In this document: piece after piece, positions 33,340 to 42,297 of the stretch
How the letters are laid out: each line of letters starts with the position of its first letter
Position numbering within the stretch: the first letter of the stretch is position 1
Source of the DNA: Streptomyces mangrovi
GTDB taxonomy: Bacteria; Actinomycetota; Actinomycetes; Streptomycetales; Streptomycetaceae
Direction of reading: 5' to 3'
DNA length: 64,000 nucleotides
NCBI RefSeq assembly: GCF_900114215.1
Contig: NZ_FOSG01000015.1
Span: forward strand, 1 to 64,000
Position numbers and translations under genes: made by a program
Notes under the pieces: model-generated
Database searches by the model: none
Seen by the model: only the letters and a program-made list of their open reading frames with translations
Told to the model about the DNA's origin: nothing

Positions 33340-34929
33340 GTGAGCGGCTCCCTGGGCAGGATCACCGGGTCGCTGCGGCTGACGAGTCTGCGGCTGCGGC
33401 TGGTGGTGGTCTTCGCGCTGGTCGCGCTGACCGCCGCGGTGGCCGTCTCCGGCATCGCGTACTGGATCAACCGCGACGCCGTCCTGACCCGGGCGCAGAA
33501 CGCCGCGCTCAACGACTTCCGCGAGTCGCTGGGCGACAACGCCGGATCCCTCCCCCGCCGGCCGGCCTGCGACGCGCTGCGGGAGACGGCCGGCACCATG
33601 GCCAACAGCACCCAGCGGTACGAGGTGGTGCTGATCGGGGAGCAGGCCGACGGCTCGCGCTGCGAGGCCGCCTCCGACCCGCGGTTCACCCTGGAGGACG
33701 TGCCCGGGACGCTGCGCTCGGCGGTCGCCGAGAAGCGTCCGCTCGACGCCGTCAACAAGGCCCCGTACCACCTGTACTGGCAGCGGATCACGGTGGACGG
33801 CGAACCGTATCTGGTGGGCGGCGCGACCGTGATCGGCGGCGGGCCGACGGGCTACATGTTCAAGTCGCTCGCCCCCGAGCGGGACGACCTCAGCTCCCTG
33901 GCCTGGTCACTGGGGATCGCCACCGCGCTGGCCCTGGTCGGCTCCGCCCTGCTGGCGCAGGCCGCCGCCACCACGGTGCTGCGGCCCGTGCAGCGGCTGG
34001 GCGAGGCGGCGCGGAGGCTGGGCGAGGGGCGGCTGGAGACCCGGCTGAGGGTGTCGGGGAAGGACGAACTGGCCGAGCTGTCCAGGACGTTCAACCGCAC
34101 CGCCGAGGCGCTGGAGCACCGGGTTGCCGAACTGAGCGCCCGCGAGGAGTCCAGCCGCCGCTTCGTGGCGGACATGTCGCACGAGCTGCGCACGCCGCTG
34201 ACCGCGATCACCGCCGTCACCGAGGTCCTGGAGGACGAGATCGACTCGCTCGACCCGATGATCGCGCCCGCGGTCACCCTGGTCGTCAGCGAGACCCGGC
34301 GGCTGAACGACCTGGTGGAGAACCTGATGGAGGTCACCCGCTTCGACGCGGGGACGGCCCGCCTGGTGCTCGACGACGTCGACGTCGCGGACCAGGTGAC
34401 CGCCTGCATCGACGCCCGGGCCTGGCTGGACGCGGTCGAGCTGGACGCCGACCGCGGCATCACCGCACGGCTCGACCCGCGCCGTCTGGACGTGATCCTG
34501 GCCAACCTGATCGGCAACGCGCTCAAGCACGGCGGCTCCCCGGTCCGGGTGTCGGTGCACACCCGCGAGGGCGCGGCGAGGAACGAGGGACCGGGCGGAG
34601 GACCGGGCGAGGACGAGCTGGTCATCCGGGTCGCCGACCGCGGCCCCGGCATTCCCCAGGAGGTGCTGCCGCACGTCTTCGACCGCTTCTACAAGGCCAG
34701 CGCCTCCCGGCCCCGTTCCGAGGGCAGCGGGCTGGGGCTGTCGATCGCCATGGAGAACGCCCACATCCACGGCGGTTCCATCACCGCCGAGAACGCGCCC
34801 GAAGGGGGCGCGGTCTTCACCCTGCGGCTGCCGCGCGACGCCAGCCGCCTCGCGCCGGAGCAGGACCGGGGCGCGGGCGCCGCCCCGGGCACGGACGGCG
34901 GCGGGGCGCACCGGGAGGACGGACGATGA
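33340..34929 (+). CDS. afsQ2: Sensor histidine kinase AfsQ2
   Basis: The 529-residue membrane kinase has a first transmembrane helix at about 21-43 (LRLVVVFALVALTAAVAVSGIAYW) and an extracytoplasmic sensor of about 140 residues. A second helix follows near 190-210 (LAWSLGIATALALVGSALLAQAA), then a HAMP linker. The H-box FVADMSHELRTPLTA has His281, and ATPase boxes NLIGNALKHGG, RVADRGPGIP and GSGLGLSIA follow. The GTG at 33340 has a GGGAGG site. It overlaps the lipoprotein gene downstream by ATGA, so the lipoprotein is probably part of the same sensory unit. Confidence 0.95.
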   Translation: MSGSLGRITGSLRLTSLRLRLVVVFALVALTAAVAVSGIAYWINRDAVLTRAQNAALNDFRESLGDNAGSLPRRPACDALRETAGTMANSTQRYEVVLIGEQADGSRCEAASDPRFTLEDVPGTLRSAVAEKRPLDAVNKAPYHLYWQRITVDGEPYLVGGATVIGGGPTGYMFKSLAPERDDLSSLAWSLGIATALALVGSALLAQAAATTVLRPVQRLGEAARRLGEGRLETRLRVSGKDELAELSRTFNRTAEALEHRVAELSAREESSRRFVADMSHELRTPLTAITAVTEVLEDEIDSLDPMIAPAVTLVVSETRRLNDLVENLMEVTRFDAGTARLVLDDVDVADQVTACIDARAWLDAVELDADRGITARLDPRRLDVILANLIGNALKHGGSPVRVSVHTREGAARNEGPGGGPGEDELVIRVADRGPGIPQEVLPHVFDRFYKASASRPRSEGSGLGLSIAMENAHIHGGSITAENAPEGGAVFTLRLPRDASRLAPEQDRGAGAAPGTDGGGAHREDGR

Positions 34930-35570
34930 GCACCACACGCCGTACGGCCCCCGGCCTCCGCGCGAGCGCCGCGGTCCTGGCCGCGCTCGCGCTCGGCGGA
35001 TGCGGCATACGCTCCACGCCGGTGCCGGTGGACGCCGGTCCGGCGCCGTCGCGGGCCTCGTGCGCGGCCCCCGCCGCCGAGGAGGGGCGCGGTCCCGGCG
35101 ACGGGAGCGTCCGGGCGGACGTCTTCCTGGTCTGCGGCGGCACCGTCTCGGCGGTGGAGCGCACCGTGGCTCCGGGCGGCTCGGAGTCGGGCTCGGAATC
35201 CGGCCCGGACGCCCGGCTGGAGACGGCCCGCGAGCTGCTGGAGGAGTTGCGCAGAAACCCTTCCCGGGCCGAGCGGGAGGCGGGCTTCGGCAGCTCCGTC
35301 CCCGGGGATCTGGAGGTCACCGGCCCCGGGGACGGCGACCCCGGGGGGACGCTGCGGCTGAGCCGGGATCCCGGCGGGCTGCCGTCCTTCGCGCTGGCCC
35401 AGATCGTCTGCACTCTCACGGGCACGGCCGCCGCCGGCCGGGACGGCTCGGTGGTGCTCGGCGGCCCGGTACGGGACGACGGCGGGGAGCCGCCGCTGCG
35501 CTACTCCTGCACCGACGCGCTGCGCGGCAGCCCCGAGGCGGCGAAGACGGCGGGCACCCCGCTCCCGTAG
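34926..35570 (+). CDS. Lipoprotein linked to afsQ2
   Basis: The 214-residue protein has a short basic start, a hydrophobic core (ASAAVLAALALGGCG) and a lipobox L-G-G-C with Cys27, so it is exported and lipid-anchored. The mature part is acidic and contains further Cys residues (RASCAAP, FLVCGGT, QIVCTLT, RYSCTDAL) that may form disulfides. Its ATG overlaps the stop of afsQ2 by 4 bp. In S. coelicolor the equivalent gene follows afsQ2, which suggests an accessory role in signal sensing; no enzymatic motif is visible. Confidence 0.82.
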   Translation: MSTTRRTAPGLRASAAVLAALALGGCGIRSTPVPVDAGPAPSRASCAAPAAEEGRGPGDGSVRADVFLVCGGTVSAVERTVAPGGSESGSESGPDARLETARELLEELRRNPSRAEREAGFGSSVPGDLEVTGPGDGDPGGTLRLSRDPGGLPSFALAQIVCTLTGTAAAGRDGSVVLGGPVRDDGGEPPLRYSCTDALRGSPEAAKTAGTPLP

Positions 35571-35683
35571 GCGCCGGGCGCCGGGCGCCCGCCGTACCCG
35601 CGCCCGCGCCCGGTGTCCGCGCCGCGCACCGGTGCGCCCGAAGGGGCGGAACCGCGGCGCGCGCCGTGTGCGTCTTCGCCGCC

Positions 35684-36238
35684 GTGCAGCGTCATCACCC
35701 CGGCGGCTCCGCCGCCCACCGCATCCGTGCAGCGGGGCTCGTACTCCTCGGCTGCCACCTGCTGTTCGTCGGCTGGCTGACGCTGCGGCCCCTGTCCGTA
35801 CCCTGGGTCTCCCCCGCCAACCTGCGGCCCTTCGCCTCGATCCACGCCGATCTGGCGGACGGCCCCCGGGCCGCGCTGGAGGGCATCGGCGGCGGGCTGG
35901 CCCTGCTGGCCCCGCTGGGGGTGCTGCTGCCGATGGCGGCGGGCCGGGCGGCGTCGCGGCTGGGCTCGTGGGCGCGTACGGTCTTCGCCGCGGCGATGAT
36001 CTCGCTCGGCATCGAGCTGGTGCAGCCCGCGGTGCCGGGGCAGGTGGCGGACGTGGACACGCTGCTGCTCAACACCACGGGGGTGGCCCTGGTCCATCTG
36101 CTGTGCTACCCGGCGCTGCGCGCCCGGCTGCGCGCGGCGGCCCGGCAGGGCGGCCCCGGCGCCCGGCGGCCGGGATCCCCGGGGAAAGGGGATCAGGGTG
36201 CGCCCCCGAGGCCTCCCAGGGTCGGAATCGCACCCTAG
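35684..36238 (+). CDS. VanZ-like membrane protein
   Basis: The 184-residue protein has about four hydrophobic helices (IRAAGLVLLGCHLLFVGWLT; GGGLALLAPLGVLLPMA; TVFAAAMISLGIELVQPAV; TTGVALVHLLCYPAL) and the VanZ signature NLRPFASI plus ELVQ…ADVDTLLLNTTG. VanZ proteins confer low-level teicoplanin tolerance in some hosts, but most chromosomal members have unknown roles in the cell envelope. No good ribosome site supports any start; GTG at 35684 or 35666 are both possible. Confidence 0.75.
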   Translation: MQRHHPGGSAAHRIRAAGLVLLGCHLLFVGWLTLRPLSVPWVSPANLRPFASIHADLADGPRAALEGIGGGLALLAPLGVLLPMAAGRAASRLGSWARTVFAAAMISLGIELVQPAVPGQVADVDTLLLNTTGVALVHLLCYPALRARLRAAARQGGPGARRPGSPGKGDQGAPPRPPRVGIAP

Positions 36239-36324
36239 AGGGACGCTTTCGCCCGCAACGCTCGCCTACGGTGGATCTGTCCCCGCCGAACGACGGCGTT
36301 CCGTCAGAGCGAAGGAGTCCCGAC

Positions 36325-36528
36325 ATGGCCGCAATAGTCCGTCCCGGCGACGACCGGATGATCGCCGGTGTGTGCGCCGGGCTGGCCCGCCGCTTCGGCA
36401 CCACCCCGAACACGATGCGCGCGATCTTCCTGGTCTCCTGTCTGCTGCCGGGGCCGCAGTTTCTGCTCTACATCGCCCTGTGGATTCTGTTGCCGGACGA
36501 GCGCAAGGTGCAGCGCACCGGCTGGTGA
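36325..36528 (+). CDS. PspC-domain small membrane protein
   Basis: The 67-residue protein is a single PspC domain: VRPGDDRMIAGVCAGLARRF, then TMRAIFLVSCLLPGPQFLLY with one membrane helix and WILLPDE. The ATG at 36325 has a clear GAAGGAG site. In the family PspC takes part in envelope-stress sensing. It stands alone in a short intergenic context. Confidence 0.88.
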   Translation: MAAIVRPGDDRMIAGVCAGLARRFGTTPNTMRAIFLVSCLLPGPQFLLYIALWILLPDERKVQRTGW

Positions 36529-36665
36529 CGCGCTCGCCGGCGCACACTCCGCGCACAGGGGAACGGGCCGCTCGCCGGGAACTGCCCGGTGCGCGGCCCG
36601 TGGCGCCTCCCGTGGGTGGGGTGGAGGGAGGGGAGGCGCGGGAAGGGGAGAAGGGGGAAGGTGCG

Positions 36666-37034
36666 TCAGCCCAGCAGCTTGCCGGTCTGCAGGGCGCCGG
36701 TGAGCTGGCCCGTCGGCAGGTTGAGCATCGTCGGCTTCTCGGGGCTGCCCAGCGGCAGGCCGCCGAGCAGGTCCCGCACCGGGTCGTGCTGCTTGGTGTT
36801 GGGCTGCTGCCCCGACCTGCCCTCGGCGGGAGCGGGCAGCGTCCTGGCCTGCTGGGGCGCGTCGGGGGCGGGCAGCGTCCTGGCGACCTCCTGCACGGGC
36901 AGGCTCTTCACCGCACCCCCGGCGGCCTTGCCGAGCCCCAGGGTGTCCGCCGCGGAGGCGGCCCCGGCGCCGGTGGCGGCGAAGGCGGCGCCGAGCACGG
37001 CGACACCGATCGTCTTCATCGTTCGCTGCTTCAT
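36666..37034 (-). CDS. Small secreted protein of unknown function
   Basis: The 122-residue protein has a classical signal peptide (MKQRTMKTIGVAVLGAAFAA…GAASAAD), then a Pro/Leu/Gln-rich mature part with an imperfect repeat (VARTLPAPDAPQQ / ARTLPAPAEGR) and a Leu/Gly-rich end (DLLGGLPLG, LPTGQLTGALQTGKLLG). No enzyme motif is visible. Start at 37034, or at 37019 with the second Met. Confidence 0.6.
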   Translation of the reverse strand: MKQRTMKTIGVAVLGAAFAATGAGAASAADTLGLGKAAGGAVKSLPVQEVARTLPAPDAPQQARTLPAPAEGRSGQQPNTKQHDPVRDLLGGLPLGSPEKPTMLNLPTGQLTGALQTGKLLG

Positions 37035-37198
37035 CAGCTGGTACGTCCTCGTGTGGATGGCTTGAGCGGCCTCGCGAACGTAGCCAGGGCACCGCACCCG
37101 CCGCAAACACCCCGAAACGGCCGGGCGCCCGCGTCCGCCGTCGCGCCCGGCCGCCTCCCGCGCCCTCCCCCGACCGTCTCCGGCCGGGGAAGTGCTGG

Positions 37199-38338
37199 TC
37201 ACAGGCCCTTGGCTGCGGCCTCCCGGAACAGCCACTCGGCCTTCAGCTCGGCGTATCCGGGCTTGATCACGTCGTTGATCATGGCCAGACGTTCATCGAA
37301 AGGGATGAACGCTGACTTCATGGCGTTGACGGTGAACCACTGCATGTCGTCCAGCGTGTAGCCGAACGTCTCCACCAGGTGCCCGAACTCCCGGCTCATG
37401 CTGGTACCGCTCATCAGCCGGTTGTCGGTGTTGACGGTGGCGCGGAAGCGCAGCCGCCGCAGCAGCCCGATGGGGTGCTCGGCGTACGAGGAGGCCGCTC
37501 CGGTCTGGATGTTGGAGGTGGGGCACAGCTCCAGCGGGATCCGCTTGTCGCGCACGTACGCCGCCAGCCGGCCCAGCTTCACCGTGCCGTCGCCGGCGAC
37601 GTGGATGTCGTCGATGATGCGCACCCCGTGGCCGAGCCGGTCGGCGCCGCACCACTGGAGGGCCTGCCAGATGGACGGCAGGCCGAACGCCTCGCCGGCG
37701 TGGATGGTGAAGTGGTTGTTCTCGCGCTTGAGGTACTCGAAGGCGTCCAGGTGGCGGGTGGGCGGGTGGCCCGCCTCGGCGCCCGCGATGTCGAAGCCGA
37801 CGACGCCGGAGTCCCGGTACCGGTTGGCCAGTTCGGCGATCTCCAGCGAGCGGGCGGCGTGCCGCATGGCGGTGAGCAGGACGCCGACGCGGATGCGGTA
37901 CCCGGACTCGCGGGCCCGGCGCTCGCCCTCCCGGAAGCCCTCGTTGACGGCCTCGACGACCTCCTCCAGCGTCAGCCCCGCCTCCAGGTGCTGCTCGGGG
38001 GCGTAGCGCACCTCGGCGTAGACCACGCCGTCGGCGGCCAGGTCCTCGGCGCACTCGGCCGCGACCCTCACCAGCGCCTCGCGCGTCTGCATCACCGCGC
38101 AGGTGTGGGCGAAGGTCTCCAGGTAGCGCTCCAGCGAACCGGAGTCGGCCGCCTCGCGGAACCAGGTGCCCAGCGCCTCGGGGTCGGTCTCGGGCAGACC
38201 GTCGTAGCCGCACTCGCGGGCGAGCTCGGCGACGGTGGCCGGACGGAGGCCGCCGTCGAGGTGGTCGTGGAGCAGCACCTTGGGGGCGCGGCGGATCTGG
38301 TCCGGGGTGGGGACGGTGGTGACAGTCTCGCTCGTCAT
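37199..38338 (-). CDS. add: Adenosine deaminase
   Basis: The 379-residue TIM-barrel enzyme hydrolyses adenosine/deoxyadenosine to inosine/deoxyinosine. Zinc ligands His24 and His26 are in LLHDHLDGGLRP, followed by YAEVRYAPEQH, GFDIAGAEAGHPP, FTIHAGEAFG (third His and catalytic Glu), RLGHGVRI, PLELCPTSNIQTG and TVNTDNRLMSG with the catalytic Asp region. A TAGAGT -10 box ends 6 nt before the ATG, so the message is probably leaderless, and the operator at 38355-38366 lies in the promoter spacer, linking this gene to PNP and deoC. Confidence 0.95.
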   Translation of the reverse strand: MTSETVTTVPTPDQIRRAPKVLLHDHLDGGLRPATVAELARECGYDGLPETDPEALGTWFREAADSGSLERYLETFAHTCAVMQTREALVRVAAECAEDLAADGVVYAEVRYAPEQHLEAGLTLEEVVEAVNEGFREGERRARESGYRIRVGVLLTAMRHAARSLEIAELANRYRDSGVVGFDIAGAEAGHPPTRHLDAFEYLKRENNHFTIHAGEAFGLPSIWQALQWCGADRLGHGVRIIDDIHVAGDGTVKLGRLAAYVRDKRIPLELCPTSNIQTGAASSYAEHPIGLLRRLRFRATVNTDNRLMSGTSMSREFGHLVETFGYTLDDMQWFTVNAMKSAFIPFDERLAMINDVIKPGYAELKAEWLFREAAAKGL

Positions 38339-38354
38339 TGCCGCACTCTAGCGC

Positions 38355-38366
38355 CTACGCGCGTAG
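38355..38366. promoter_or_regulatory. Operator CTACGCGCGTAG in the add promoter
   Basis: Identical to the operators before PNP and deoC. On the add strand it sits directly upstream of the TAGAGT -10 box (exactly -12 to -7 from the ATG), so it occupies the spacer as at deoC. Confidence 0.75.
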
Positions 38367-38503
38367 ATATCACCCTTGGGCGGGTCTCGCACCCGCCCGC
38401 ACACGGCCCGGACGCCGCCCGGACGCGACCCTGCGGCTTTCGATACCCAATGGTGACCGCCCGGCACCGCCCGTACACCCCCGCTTCTGCGATCGTTTTC
38501 GCC

Positions 38504-39259
38504 GTGACTCAGCAGGCGTTGCCGCGCCGGGATGCGCGGCTGGGGCGGGCGTTCGGTGACGACCACGCGGTACAGGGTGTGGCCTTGCTGCTCCCGGGAG
38601 GGACGGCCGCGGGCACGCGCGGTCGCTCCCGCCGGGCCGCGGCGGCGATGCTGCCGCTGGCGCGGCGGCTGGCACGGGCGGGGACGGGACACGAGGTGGT
38701 CGCGCACCTCCTCCACTACCGCCACCGCGGCTGGAACGGCGCGGACGCCCACCCGGTGCGGGACACCGAGTGGGCTCTGGAGGAGGTCCTGCGCCGCTAC
38801 GGCGACGTCCCCGTGTGCCTGGTGGGCCGGGACATCGGAGCCCGGGCGGCGCTGCGGGCCGCGGGCCACCCCTCGGTGGTCTCCGTCCTGGCCCTGGCCC
38901 CCTGGCTGCCGGAGGTGTCCGAGGACGGCGGCGAGGAACCGGTGCGGCAGCTCGCCGGCCGGCGGGTGCTGATCGTGCACGGCACGGACGACGAGCACAC
39001 CGGCCCGGACCGCTCCTACCGGCTGGCCATACGTGCCAAGAAGATCAACCCGGACGTCTGCCGCTTCGAGGTCCACACCGACGGCCACGCGCTGCGCCAG
39101 CACCGCTCGGAAGTCCTCGCCCTGGCCGAGGACTTCGCCCTGGGCTCGCTGTGCGACCGGGACCTCGCCCGCCCGGTGGCCGACGCGCTGGCGGCCCCGC
39201 CGCCGCTGGGCCTGCGGATGCCGCTGGCGGCCGGCTTCGGCCGCTCCCTGCGCCACTGA
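38504..39259 (+). CDS. Alpha/beta-hydrolase fold protein with Asp at the nucleophile position
   Basis: The 251-residue protein shows the alpha/beta-hydrolase order: oxyanion segment VALLLPGGTAAG, nucleophile elbow VCLVGRDIGARAAL, acid strand RRVLIVHGTDDEHTGP and final His in HTDGHALRQH. The elbow reads G-R-D-I-G where Ser is usual; an Asp nucleophile is known in dehalogenases and epoxide hydrolases, but here loss of esterase activity is equally possible. The GTG at 38504 is chosen because it begins the conserved part; divergent from add by 165 bp. Confidence 0.72.
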   Translation: MTQQALPRRDARLGRAFGDDHAVQGVALLLPGGTAAGTRGRSRRAAAAMLPLARRLARAGTGHEVVAHLLHYRHRGWNGADAHPVRDTEWALEEVLRRYGDVPVCLVGRDIGARAALRAAGHPSVVSVLALAPWLPEVSEDGGEEPVRQLAGRRVLIVHGTDDEHTGPDRSYRLAIRAKKINPDVCRFEVHTDGHALRQHRSEVLALAEDFALGSLCDRDLARPVADALAAPPPLGLRMPLAAGFGRSLRH

Positions 39260-39308
39260 GCGCGCCCTCCGGCGTGCACGGCCGCCCCTGCGCGCCCCTT
39301 CCCCGCCC

Positions 39309-40283
39309 CTACGCCAGCAGCCGCCCCCGGCGGCTCAGCAGGAATGCCCGGAACGCCGCCACCGGCGGGGTCTCCGGGCGGCCGTCCACCCAGGCCACCC
39401 CGATCTCCCGCACCGCCCGCGGCTGACTGACCGCCAGCTCCCGCACCCCCGGCCGGGGCACGGCCGGAGGCGGCAGCAGAGCCACCCCCAGCCCGGCGGC
39501 GACCAGCCCGCGCAGCGTCTCGGCCTCCTCCCCCTCGAACGCGATCCTCGGCTTGAAACCCGCCTCGGCGCACAGCGCGTCGAAGATCCGCCGCATCCCG
39601 TAGCCCGGCTCCAGGGTGATGAACGCCTCCTGCGCGGCCTCCGCCAGCCGCACCCGCCTGCGCCGCGCCAGCGGGTGCTCCTCGGGCACCACCAGCCGCA
39701 GCCGCTGCTCGTCCAGCCGCCGCGCGACCAGATCCGGGGCGTCCGGCACCGGGGAGGTCAGGCACAGGTCCAGATCCCCGGCGCGCAGCCGTTCGATCAT
39801 CGCCTCGCCGTACGTCTGCACCAGCGAGAAGCGCACCCTGGGATGGTCGGCGCGGAAGGAGCGGATCAGCCCCGGCACGGTCTCCGACCCCAGCGTGTGC
39901 AGGAAGCCGAACGCCACCTTCCCCGCCGCCGGGTCGGCGTCCGCCCGCACCGCCTCCGCCGCCTGCTCCACCGAGCCCAGCGCCCGCTCCACCGAGGCCA
40001 GGAACGTACGCCCGGCCGGCGTCAGCGCGACCGTCCGCCCCCGCCGCGCGAACAGCGCGACCCCCAGATCGTCCTCCAGCCGCGCCATCGCCCGGCTGAG
40101 CGTGGACTGCGGCACCCCCAGCTCGCCGGCCGCCCGCGTGACGTGCTCGTGCCGGGCCACGGCGACGAACTGCGCCAGCCGCGGGGTGAGCACGGCGGCC
40201 CAGGAACCGGGGTCGATGTGGGGTGCGTCACCGGATGTGCCGGATGTAACCGAGATGTCTTTTCTGTTGCCGACCGGTGACAC
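39309..40283 (-). CDS. LysR-family transcriptional regulator
   Basis: The 324-residue protein has a LysR winged helix (RLAQFVAVARHEHVTRAAGELGVPQSTLSRAM…LGVALFARRGRTVALTPAG) and a periplasmic-binding-like effector domain. The GTG at 40283 has a GGGAGG site; the longer frame would run into the palindrome of the divergent promoter. It is divergent from an MFS efflux-type transporter gene, the usual arrangement for a regulator and its target. Confidence 0.9.
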   Translation of the reverse strand: MSPVGNRKDISVTSGTSGDAPHIDPGSWAAVLTPRLAQFVAVARHEHVTRAAGELGVPQSTLSRAMARLEDDLGVALFARRGRTVALTPAGRTFLASVERALGSVEQAAEAVRADADPAAGKVAFGFLHTLGSETVPGLIRSFRADHPRVRFSLVQTYGEAMIERLRAGDLDLCLTSPVPDAPDLVARRLDEQRLRLVVPEEHPLARRRRVRLAEAAQEAFITLEPGYGMRRIFDALCAEAGFKPRIAFEGEEAETLRGLVAAGLGVALLPPPAVPRPGVRELAVSQPRAVREIGVAWVDGRPETPPVAAFRAFLLSRRGRLLA

Positions 40284-40302
40284 AGCACCCTCCCAGCTCA
40301 CC

Positions 40303-40320
40303 TTATGCACCCCTGCATAA
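40303..40320. promoter_or_regulatory. TTATGCA-n4-TGCATAA palindrome between lysR-like and MFS genes
   Basis: Perfect 7-bp arms (40303-40309 and 40314-40320) around CCCC lie in the 92-bp divergent intergenic region, and a related TGTGCATTGG half-site follows at 40334. The form suits a LysR-type recognition site with a T-n-A core controlling the transporter at 40376. Confidence 0.65.
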
Positions 40321-40375
40321 AGAACAGCACCTTTGTGCATTGGACGCATCAGATCCCTGATCGTACGTTCGAGAC

Positions 40376-41626
40376 ATGCCTTCCGTCGATACCGGGGCGC
40401 CTGTCCGCGCAGGTGCCTCTCCCGAGCGTTTCCCCTCCTCCCCCCGGCGCATCAGCCTCGCCCTCTTCGCCGTGGGCCTGGCGACCTTCGCCCTGCTGTT
40501 CTCCACCCAGCCCCTGCTGCCCGCCCTGACGGCCGACTTCGGCGTGACGCCGGGGCAGGCGAGCTGGACCGTCTCGGCCGCCACCATCGCGCTCGCGGTG
40601 GCCGTGCTGCCGCTGTCCGCCCTCTCCGAGCGCTTCGGAAGGCGCGCCCTGATGACGGGCTCCCTGGCGGTCGCGGTCGCCGTCGCGCTCGCGCTGCCCT
40701 TCGCCCCCGACATGGAGGTCCTGATCGCGCTGCGCGCCCTGCAGGGCGCGGCGATCGCGGGCATCCCGGCCTCGGCGACGGCGTACCTGGCGGAGGAGGT
40801 ACGGCCCGCCGCGCTGGTCGGGGCGATCGGCCTGTTCGTGGCGGGCAACAGCGTCGGCGGGATGACCGGCCGCGTCCTCACCGGCTGGGTCGCCGAGGGC
40901 TGGGGCTGGCGCACCGGGCTCGCGGCGGTCGGCGCGCTCTCCCTGCTGTGCGCCCTCGCCTACCGGCTGCTGATCCCCCGGGCGCACAACTTCACCCCGG
41001 CCTCACTGCGCCCCGCCGAGGTGCTGAGCACCGTGCGCGGCCATCTGTCCGACGGGCTGCTGGTGCGGCTGTACACCCTCGGCCTGCTGTTCATGACCGT
41101 CTTCGGCGCGGTCTACACGGTGGTCGGCTACCGGCTGACCTCCGAGCCCTTCGGCCTCTCCCAGGGCCTGGCCGGCTCGGTCTTCGCCATCTACCTCGTC
41201 GGCACCGTCTCCTCGGCCGCCGCCGGGCGCCTGACCGGACGGCTCGGCCGCCGCGGCGCGCTCTACCTGGCCATCGGCGCCACCGCCACCGGCCTGCTGC
41301 TGACCCTCGGCGACAGCCTCGCGGCCGTACTGCTGGGCCTGGTCCTGGTCACGGCGGGCTTCTTCGCGGGCCACGCGGTCGCCTCCGGCTCGGTGGGCCG
41401 CACGGCGAAGACGGGCCGGGCCCAGGCCTCGGCGCTCTACCAGATGGCGTACTACGTCGGCAGCTCCCTGGGCGGCACGCTGGGCGCGATCGCCTACCAC
41501 GCGGCCGGCTGGAGCGCGACAGTCGCCTTCTCCCTGACCGCCCTGGTCCTCGCCGCGGGCGTCACCCTCTACGCCACGCGCCGCGCGGTGGTCCAGCGCC
41601 GCCTGGCGGTCGCACGGACCTGCTGA
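40376..41626 (+). CDS. MFS transporter (drug/metabolite efflux type, 12 helices)
   Basis: The 416-residue integral membrane protein has about twelve hydrophobic helices. It shows the MFS motif A equivalent between helices 2 and 3 (LSERFGRRALMTGS) and the AynS/YdhP-like pattern LQGAAIAGIPASATAYLAEEV. It opens with RRISLALFAVGLATFALLFS. Substrate unknown; the divergent LysR gene probably controls it. No strong ribosome site is seen before the ATG. Confidence 0.85.
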   Translation: MPSVDTGAPVRAGASPERFPSSPRRISLALFAVGLATFALLFSTQPLLPALTADFGVTPGQASWTVSAATIALAVAVLPLSALSERFGRRALMTGSLAVAVAVALALPFAPDMEVLIALRALQGAAIAGIPASATAYLAEEVRPAALVGAIGLFVAGNSVGGMTGRVLTGWVAEGWGWRTGLAAVGALSLLCALAYRLLIPRAHNFTPASLRPAEVLSTVRGHLSDGLLVRLYTLGLLFMTVFGAVYTVVGYRLTSEPFGLSQGLAGSVFAIYLVGTVSSAAAGRLTGRLGRRGALYLAIGATATGLLLTLGDSLAAVLLGLVLVTAGFFAGHAVASGSVGRTAKTGRAQASALYQMAYYVGSSLGGTLGAIAYHAAGWSATVAFSLTALVLAAGVTLYATRRAVVQRRLAVARTC

Positions 41627-41660
41627 GCTCCACCCTCCCGCGGGCGTCTTTCCGGCCGGC

Positions 41661-42254
41661 TCAGCCGACGGGGAAGACGCCCGTGTCGATGGTGAGACCG
41701 AAGGGATCGGGGAGGAAGACCTTGTCCCCGAACTTCCCCGCGTGCAGCACCCGGTAGGTATCCCCCTTGGGCTCTCCGTACAACGTCACGGTCGGGCCGC
41801 CGGGCGCCCAGCGGTCGACCAGCAGATACAGCGGCACCCCGGCCTGGGCGTAACCGGCGGGCTTGCTGATCCGGTCGTGCCGGGCGTTGGATGACGAGGT
41901 GATCTCCACGACGAGTTCCGCATCGTCCGCCGGGACGGAGCTGCCCTCGGCCTCCTCGACCACAGCCTCCGGCATGACCAGCAGGTCGGGAACATGGATA
42001 CCGCTGCGGAAGGGGATCGAGACGCCCTGCGTCCGGTAGACGTACCAATCCTCGGGAATCGCCCTGTCCAGCAGCCGCTGCAGCCTGGCGGCGATGACGT
42101 TGTGGTTACCGGCGGGCGGTGGTGACACGGTGATGACCCCATCAATGATCTCCACCCTGCAGCCCTCGGGCCAGTCCGTCTCCTCCCAGAGGCGGACCAG
42201 GTCGTCCCAGTCGCAGGCGTGCCCTGGTCCTGGATCGACGGTGAGTGCGCTCGT
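41661..42254 (-). pseudogene. Uma2-family (DUF820) PD-(D/E)xK nuclease-like gene, 5' end removed by IS insertion
   Basis: About 197 codons remain, starting T-S-A-L-T-V, where intact relatives as I recall begin M-T-S-A-L-T-V. The Uma2 motifs are present: DWPEGCRVEIIDGVITVSPPP, HVPDLLVMPE, LVVEITSSSNARHDR and GVPLYLLVDRW. The codon in the place of the start is GTC, and no ATG, GTG or TTG is found in frame until 42371, which lies inside a MITE. A GAGGAG ribosome-site-like sequence with the right spacing is found 1.9 kb away beyond the insertion sequence (44147-44152, minus strand), so the gene was probably split at its start codon. Translation from 42371 would add about 38 foreign residues. Confidence 0.75.
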
Positions 42255-42261
42255 GACTCCA

Positions 42262-42281
42262 CCCGCGCGTGACCGCGCGGG
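42262..42281 (-). other. Right-end hairpin of the IS200/IS605 element
   Basis: CCCGCGCG and CGCGCGGG are perfect 8-bp arms with a TGAC loop, close to the junction with the Uma2-like gene. Y1 transposases recognise such subterminal hairpins in single-stranded DNA, and the same region belongs to the guide (omega) RNA of TnpB. Confidence 0.65.
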
Positions 42282-42297
42282 CTTCCTGCGGTCGCGG

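Noticed and set aside
34926..35570. The afsQ2-linked lipoprotein as an anti-sigma factor for SigQ
   Set aside because: It has a lipobox and no cytoplasmic or zinc-binding anti-sigma domain; its coupling is to the kinase gene.
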